A DNA stretch of 64,000 nucleotides, from assembly GCF_002778315.1 (NCBI RefSeq), contig NZ_NESA01000015.1:1-64000 (forward strand), read 5' to 3'. Under the pieces are notes generated by a model. The model saw nothing but the letters and a program-made list of their open reading frames with translations, searched no databases and was not told where the DNA came from. The position numbers and the translations under genes are program-made. Numbering within the stretch: position 1 is the stretch's first letter; every line of letters starts with the position of its first letter. The DNA is from Limnohabitans sp. JirII-31. GTDB lineage: Bacteria > Pseudomonadota > Gammaproteobacteria > Burkholderiales > Burkholderiaceae_C. Shown here piece by piece: positions 54,801 to 63,800 of the stretch.

Positions 54801-57800
54801 TTTGAGTACAACGGGTACGTTGTCAGCTACGGATGTAGATAGCAGCTCGGCCTTCGTTGCCCAGAGCAATGTGGCTGGGAATAACGGTTACGGCCAGTTC
54901 AGCATCGGTACCGACGGTCATTGGACCTACACGGCCAATAGTGCGCACAACGAATTCGTTGGCGGTCAGACTTACACCGACAGCTTCACGGTGGCGACGG
55001 CGGATGGCACCTCGCAGGTCATTACCGTCAGCATGACGGGCAGCAATGATGCAGCGGTCATCACCGGAACGAGTACGGCCAGCCTTACGGAAACAAACGC
55101 AGCAGCATCGCTCTCCACAACAGGCAGCTTGAGTGCCACGGACCTGGACAGCAGCGCCGCCTTCGTTGCCCAAAGCAACGTCGCTGGCAACAACGGTTAT
55201 GGCCAATTCAGCATCGGTACAGACGGTGCCTGGACCTACACGGCCAACAGCGCGCACAACGAGTTTGTGGGTGGACAGACCTACACCGACAGCTTCACGG
55301 TAGCGACGGCGGATGGCACGAGCCAAGTGATCACGGTGAGCATGACTGGATCGAATGACGCTGCGGTCATCACAGGAACCAGTACGGCGAGCCTCACAGA
55401 AACAAATGCAGCGGCTTCTCTGAGCACCACTGGCTTACTATCTGCCACGGATGCGGACAGCAGAGCTTTGTTTGTCGCCCAAACAGCTGTGGCAGGCAGC
55501 AACGGTTATGGTCAATTCAGCATCGGAACCGACGGTGCCTGGACCTACACCGCCAACAGCGCGCACAACGAATTCGTCGGTGGTCAGACCTACACCGACA
55601 GTTTCACAGTCGCGACGGCCGATGGCACGAGCCAAGTGATCACCGTCAGCATGACGGGTTCGAACGATGCAGCGGTCATTACCGGAACTAGTACAGCTAG
55701 CCTGACGGAAACAAACTCAGCAGCTTCCCTGAGCACTACGGGCTCACTGTCTGCAACAGACGTTGACAGCAGCGCTGCCTTTGTTGCGCAGACTGGTGTT
55801 GCTGGTAACAACGGCTACGGTCAATTCAGCATCGGAACCGACGGCGCCTGGACCTACACGGCCAACAGTGCGCATAACGAGTTCGTCGGCGGTCAGACTT
55901 ATACGGATAGCTTCACGGTGGCCACAGCGGATGGCACGACGCAGGTCATCACGGTGAGTATGACGGGTTCGAATGATGCTGCGGTGATCACGGGTACCAG
56001 CACTGCTAGCCTGACAGAAACAAACGCAGCAGCCTCGCTCTCTACAACCGGCACCCTCAGCGCGACGGATGTGGACAGCAGCGCAGCCTTCGTGGCGCAA
56101 ACAGGCGTAGCCGGTAACAACGGCTACGGCCAGTTCAGCATCGGTACTGATGGTCAGTGGACCTACACCGCCAACAGCGCACAAAACGAGTTCGTGGGCG
56201 GACAGACCTACACCGACAGCTTCACGGTGGCGACAGCCGATGGCACCAGTCAAGTGATCACAGTCAGCATGACCGGCAGCAACGATGCGGCGGTCATCAC
56301 CGGCACCAGCACCGCCAGCTTGACAGAAACAAACGCAGCAGCCTCGCTCTCCACCACAGGTTCACTTTCGGCAACAGACGTCGACAGCAGCGCCACCTTC
56401 GTTGCCCAGAGCAATGTGGCGGGTAACAACGGGTACGGTCAATTCAGCATCGGCGCCAATGGCGCTTGGACCTACACCGCCAACAACGTACACAACGAGT
56501 TTGTGGGGGGGCAGACCTACACCGACAGCTTCACGGTGGCGACCGCAGACGGAACAAGCCAAGTGATTACGGTGAGCATGACGGGCAGCAACGATGCAGC
56601 CGTCATCACGGGTATCAGCACGGCCAGCCTGACCGAGACCAATGCAGCAGCATCGCTTTCAACCACAGGTACGTTGAGTGCCACCGACGTCGACAGCAGC
56701 GCGGCGTTCGTCGCTCAGAGCAATGTGGCGGGCAGCAACGGCTACGGTCAATTCAGCATCGGTACTGACGGTCAGTGGACCTACACCGCCAACAGCGCAC
56801 ACAACGAGTTCGTGGGTGGACAGACCTACACCGACAGTTTCACGGTGACGACTGCCGATGGCACGACGCAGGTCGTCACCGTCAGTATGACGGGCAGCAA
56901 CGACGCGGCAGTCATTACTGGAACCAGTACAGCCAGCTTGACCGAGACCAATGCAGCAGCCTCGCTCTCCACCACGGGCTTACTCTCGGCAACAGACGTG
57001 GACAGCAGTGCCGCCTTCGTCGCTCAAACTGCAGTAGCCGGAAGCAACGGCTACGGCCAGTTCAGCATCGGGACCGACGGCGCCTGGACGTACACCGCCA
57101 ACAGCGCGCACAACGAGTTTGTGGGTGGCCAGACCTATACCGACAGCTTCACGGTGGCCACCGCAGATGGCACCAGCCAAGTGATCACTGTCAGCATGAC
57201 CGGTTCGAACGACGCTGCGGTCATCACAGGAACCAGTACGGCCAGCTTGACCGAGACGAATGCAGCAGCCTCGCTCTCTACAACCGGCACCCTTAGCGCC
57301 ACCGACGTGGACAGCAGCGCGGCCTTCGTCGCCCAGAGCAATGTGGCGGGCAGCAACGGGTACGGTCAATTCAGCATCGGTGCTGACGGTCAGTGGACCT
57401 ACACCGCCAACAGTGCGCACAACGAGTTTGTCGGTGGTCAGACCTACACCGATAGCTTCACGGTGGCGACTGCCGATGGCACGACGCAGGTCATCACCAT
57501 CAGCATGACGGGCAGCAATGAAACAGTAGTTTTTTCGGGCACGAGCAATGCGAGTTTGACGGAATCAAACAATGCAGCGTCCTTGAGTACCAGTGGCGCA
57601 GTTACTGCTTCTGATTTAAATGGAAATGTGCTGATCGTTGCTCAGAGCAATGTGGCGGGTAACAACGGCTACGGCCAGTTCAGCATCGGTACTGACGGCC
57701 AGTGGACCTATACGGCCAACAGTGCGCACAACGAGTTTGTCGGCGGACAGACCTACACCGACAGCTTCACGGTGGCTACCGCAGATGGCACCAGCCAAGT

Positions 57801-60800
57801 CATTACCGTCAGCATGACCGGCAGCAACGATGCGGCGGTCATCACCGGTACCAGCACAGCCAGCTTGACCGAGACGAATGCAGCAGCATCGCTCTCAACA
57901 ACCGGCACCCTCAGCGCGACGGACGTGGACAGCAGCGCTGCCTTCGTTGCTCAGAGCAATGTGTCGGGCAACAACGGCTACGGCCAGTTCAGCATCGGTA
58001 CTGACGGCCAGTGGACCTATACGGCCAACAGTGCGCACAACGAGTTTGTGGGTGGTCAGACTTACACCGACAGCTTCACGGTAGCCACCGCAGACGGAAC
58101 CAGTCAAGTCATCACCGTCAGCATGACGGGTTCGAATGATGCAGCCGTCATTACTGGAACCAGCACGGCAAGTTTGACCGAGACCAACAGTGCAGCCTCT
58201 TTGAGTACAACGGGTTCGTTGTCTGTGACAGACGTCGACAGCAGCGCAGCCTTCGTGGCGCAAACAGGCGTAGCCGGTAACAACGGCTACGGCCAGTTCA
58301 GCATCGGCACCAACGGCGCCTGGACGTACACCGCCAATAGCGCACACAACGAGTTTGTGGGTGGACAGACCTACACCGACAGCTTCACGGTGGCTACCGC
58401 AGACGGAACAACGCAGGTCATCACGGTGAGTATGACGGGTTCGAATGATGCTGCGGTGATCACGGGTACCAGCACTGCCAGCCTGACAGAAACAAACGCA
58501 GCAGCCTCGCTCTCTACAACCGGCACCCTCAGCGCGACGGATGTGGACAGCAGCGCAGCCTTCGTTGCCCAGAGCAATGTGGCGGGTAACAACAGTTACG
58601 GCCAGTTCAGCATCGATGCTGACGGTCAGTGGACGTACACCGCCAACAGTGCGCACAACGAGTTCGTGGGTGGACAGACCTACACCGACAGCTTCACGGT
58701 GGCAACAGCCGATGGCACCAGCCAAGTGATCACCGTCAGCATGACCGGCAGCAACGACGCAGCAGTGATCACAGGCACCAGCACAGCCAGCTTGACTGAG
58801 ACCAACAGTCCATCCTCTTTGAGTACAACGGGTTCGTTGTCTGCGACTGATGTCGACAGCAGCGCAGCCTTCGTGGCGCAAACAGGGGTAGCCGGCAGCA
58901 ACGGCTACGGTCAGTTCAGCATTGGCACAAACGGCGCCTGGACCTACACCGCTAACAGTGCGCACAACGAGTTCGTGAGCGGCCAGAGCTACACCGATAG
59001 CTTCACGGTGGCCACCGCAGATGGCACCAGCCAAGTGATCACAGTCAGCATGACGGGTTCGAACGATGCAGCAGTCATCACCGGGACCAGCACGGCAAGT
59101 CTCACCGAGACCAATGCAGCAACCTCGCTCTCAACCACAGGTACGTTGAGCGCCACCGACGTGGACAGTAGCGCCGCCTTCGTCGCTCAGACTGGTGTTG
59201 CAGGTAGCAACGGCTACGGTCAATTCAGCATCGGGGCTGACGGCGCCTGGACGTACACAGCCAACAGTGCGCACAACGAGTTTGTCGGTGGACAGACCTA
59301 CACCGACAGCTTCACGGTGGCGACTGCCGATGGCACGACGCAGGTCATCACCGTCAGCATGACCGGCAGCAACGATGCGGCGGTGATCACCGGCACCAGC
59401 ACAGCCAGCTTGACAGAAACAAACGCAGCAGCATCGCTCTCCACCACAGGTTCACTCTCGGCAACAGACGTGGACAGCAGCGCGGCCTTCGTAGCTCAAA
59501 CAGGCGTAGCCGGCAGCAACGGCTACGGCCAGTTCAGCATCGGTACTGACGGTCAGTGGACCTACACGGCCAACAGCGCGCACAACGAGTTTGTGGGTGG
59601 CCAGACCTACACCGACAGCTTCACAGTCGCGACAGCAGACGGCACCTCGCAGGTCATTACCGTCAGCATGACCGGTTCGAACGACGCTGCGGTCATCACA
59701 GGAACCAGTACGGCCAGCTTGACGGAAACAAATACAGCAGCTTCCCTGAGCACCACAGGCTCACTCTCTGCAACAGACGTCGACAGCAGCGCAGCCTTCG
59801 TTGCCCAGAGCAATGTCGCTGGCAACAACGGCTATGGTCAGTTCAGTATCGGCGCCGATGGTGCCTGGACCTACACGGCCAACAGCGCGCACAACGAGTT
59901 CGTGGGTGGTCAGACCTACACCGACAGCTTCACGGTGGCGACGGCGGATGGCACCAGCCAAGTGATCACGGTCAGTATGACCGGCAGCAATGATGCAGCG
60001 GTCATCACCGGAACCAGCACGGCCAGCTTGACGGAAACAAACGCAGCACCTTCGCTCTCGACAACCGGTTCGCTCAGCGCCACCGATGTAGACAGCAGCT
60101 CGGCCTTCGTTGCTCAGACTGGTGTTGCTGGTAACAATGGCTACGGTCAGTTCAGCATCAGTACAGACGGTGCCTGGACCTACACCGCCAACAGTGCGCA
60201 CAACGAGTTCGTCGGTGGTCAGACTTATACCGACAGCTTTACTGTGGCAACAGCGGATGGCACTATGCAGGTCATCACGGTGAGCATGACGGGCAGCAAT
60301 GATGCAGCAGTCATCACCGGAACCAGTACAGCTAGCCTGACTGAAACAAACGCCGCCGCTTCATTGAGCACAACTGGTACTTTGAGCGCTACAGACGTAG
60401 ATAGCAGCGCCGCCTTCGTCGCCCAGACTGGTGTTGCAGGTAGCAACGGTTACGGCCAGTTCAGCATCGGTACCGATGGCGCCTGGACGTACACGGCAAA
60501 CAGCGCGCACAACGAATTCGTCGGCGGTCAGACTTATACCGACAGCTTTACAGTCGCGACTGCAGAAGGAACAAGTCAAGTGATCACCGTCACGATGACC
60601 GGCAGCAACGATGCTGCGGTGATCACCGGTATCAGTACAGCAAGCTTGACCGAGACCAACAGCGCAGCCTCGCTCTCCACAACAGGCAGCTTGAGTGCTA
60701 CCGATGTAGACAGTAGTGCAGCCTTTGTTGCGCAGAGCAATGTGGCCGGTAACAACGGCTACGGTCAATTCAGCATCGGTACAGACGGTTCCTGGACCTA

Positions 60801-63800
60801 CACGGCCAACAGTGCTCACAACGAGTTTGTCGGTGGTCAGACCTACACCGATAGCTTCACGGTGGCGACAGCTGACGGAACAAGTCAAGTGATCACCGTC
60901 ACGATGACCGGTACGAACGATGCTGCGGTGATCACCGGCACCAGCACGGCAAGTCTCACCGAAACAAACGCAGCAGCTTCTTTGAGCACAACTGGTACTT
61001 TGAGCGCTACAGATGTGGATGGCAGCGCTGCCTTTGTGGCGCAGACTGGAGTGGCCGGTAACAACGGTTACGGCCAGTTCAGCATCGGAACCGATGGCGC
61101 CTGGACGTACACGGCCAACAGTGCGCACAACGAGTTCGTCGGTGGACAGACCTACACCGACAGCTTTACGGTGGCGACAGCCGATGGCACGACGCAGGTC
61201 ATTACCGTCAGCATGACGGGCAGCAACGACGCAGCAGTGATCACAGGCACCAGCACGGCAAGTTTGACCGAGACCAACAGTGCAGTCTCTTTGAGTACAA
61301 CGGGTTCGTTGTCTGCGACAGACGTCGACAGCAGCGCAGCTTTCGTGGCGCAAACAGGCGTAGCCGGTAACAACGGCTACGGCCAGTTCAGCATCGGTGC
61401 TGACGGTGCCTGGACTTACACCGCCAACAGTGCGCACAACGAGTTTATCGGTGGACAGACCTACACCGACAGTTTCACGGTGGCCACAGCCGATGGCACC
61501 AGTCAAGTCATCACCGTCAGCATGACCGGCAGCAACGATGCGGCGGTGATCACAGGCACCAGTACGGCCAGCTTGACCGAGACCAACAGCGCAACGTCGC
61601 TCTCCACCACAGGTACGTTGAGCGCTACCGACGTGGACAGCAGCGCAGCCTTCGTTGCCCAGAGCAATGTGGCGGGTAACAACGGCTACGGCCAGTTCAG
61701 CATCGGAACCGACGGTGCCTGGACCTACACCGCCAACAGTGCGCACAACGAGTTCGTCGGTGGCCAGACCTACACCGACAGCTTCACAGTGGCTACCGCA
61801 GATGGCACCAGCCAAGTCATCACCGTCAGCATGACGGGCAGCAACGATGCCGCAGTCATCACAGGAACCAGTACCGCTAGCCTGACAGAAACAAATGCCG
61901 CAGCGTCGCTCTCAACAACAGGCAGCTTGAGTGCCACCGATGTGGACAGCAGCGCAGCCTTCGTGGCTCAGACTGGTGTTGCAGGTAACAACGGCTACGG
62001 TCAGTTCAGCATCGGTACAGACGGTGCCTGGACCTACACTGCCAACAACGCCCACAACGAGTTTGTGGGTGGACAGACCTACACCGACAGCTTCACGGTG
62101 GCGACGGCGGATGGCACGAGCCAAGTGATCACAGTCAGCATGACGGGTTCGAACGACGCAGCTGTCATCACGGGAACCAGCACCGCCAGCCTCACTGAGA
62201 CCAACAGCGCTGCGTCGCTCTCCACAACAGGCAGCTTGAGTGCCACGGACGTGGACAGCAGCGCAGCCTTTGTTGCGCAGACTGGTGTCGCAGGCAACAA
62301 CGGCTACGGTCAATTCAGCATCGGAACCGATGGCGCCTGGACGTACACGGCCAACAGTGCGCACAACGAGTTCGTCGGTGGACAGACCTACACCGACAGC
62401 TTTACGGTGGCGACGGCGGATGCCACGAGCCAAGTGATCACGGTGAGCATGACCGGCAGCAACGATGCAGCGGTCATCACCGGAACGAGTACGGCCAGCC
62501 TGACGGAAACAAACGCAGCCTCTTTGAGTACAACGGGTTCGTTGTCTGCGACGGACGTGGACAGCAGCGCTGCCTTCGTTGCTCAGAGCAATGTGTCGGG
62601 CAACAACGGCTACGGCCAGTTCAGCATCGGTACTGACGGTCAGTGGACGTACACCGCCAACAGCGCGCACAACGAGTTCGTGGGTGGTCAGACCTACACC
62701 GATAGCTTCACAGTCGCGACAGCCGATGGCACGAGCCAAGTGATCACGGTCAGCATGACGGGTTCGAACGACGCTGCGGTGATCACCGGAACCAGTACAG
62801 CTAGCCTGACTGAGACCAACAGCGCAGCGTCGCTCTCCACAACCGGGACACTCAGTGCCACTGACGTTGACAGTAGCGCCGCCTTCGTTGCTCAGAGCAA
62901 TGTGGCTGGGAATAACGGTTACGGTCAGTTCAGTATCGGCGCAGATGGTGCCTGGACCTACACGGCCAACAGCGCGCACAACGAGTTCGTCGGTGGTCAG
63001 ACCTACACCGATAGCTTCACAGTCGCGACAGCCGATGGCACGAGCCAAGTGATCACGGTCGGCATGACGGGTTCGAACGACGCTGCGGTGATCACCGGAA
63101 CCAGTACAGCTAGCCTGACTGAGACCAACAGCGCAGCGTCGCTCTCCACAACCGGGACACTCAGTGCCACTGACGTTGACAGTAGCGCCGCCTTCGTTGC
63201 TCAGAGCAATGTGGCTGGGAATAACGGTTACGGTCAGTTCAGTATCGGCGCAGATGGTGCCTGGACCTACACGGCCAACAGCGCGCACAACGAGTTCGTC
63301 GGTGGTCAGACCTACACCGATAGCTTCACAGTCGCGACAGCCGATGGCACGAGCCAAGTGATCACGGTCGGCATGACGGGTTCGAACGACGCTGCGGTGA
63401 TCACCGGAACCAGTACAGCTAGCCTGACTGAGACCAACAGCGCAGCGTCGCTCTCCACAACCGGGACACTCAGTGCCACTGACGTTGACAGTAGCGCCGC
63501 CTTCGTTGCTCAGAGTAATGTGGCTGGGAATAACGGCTACGGCCAGTTCAGCATCGGTGCTGACGGTGCCTGGACTTACACCGCCAACAGTGCGCACAAC
63601 GAGTTTATCGGTGGACAGACCTACACCGACAGTTTCACGGTGGCCACAGCCGATGGCACCAGTCAAGTCATCACCGTCAGCATGACCGGCAGCAACGATG
63701 CGGCGGTGATCACAGGCACCAGTACGGCCAGCTTGACCGAGACCAACAGCGCAACGTCGCTCTCCACCACAGGTACGTTGAGCGCTACCGACGTGGACAG

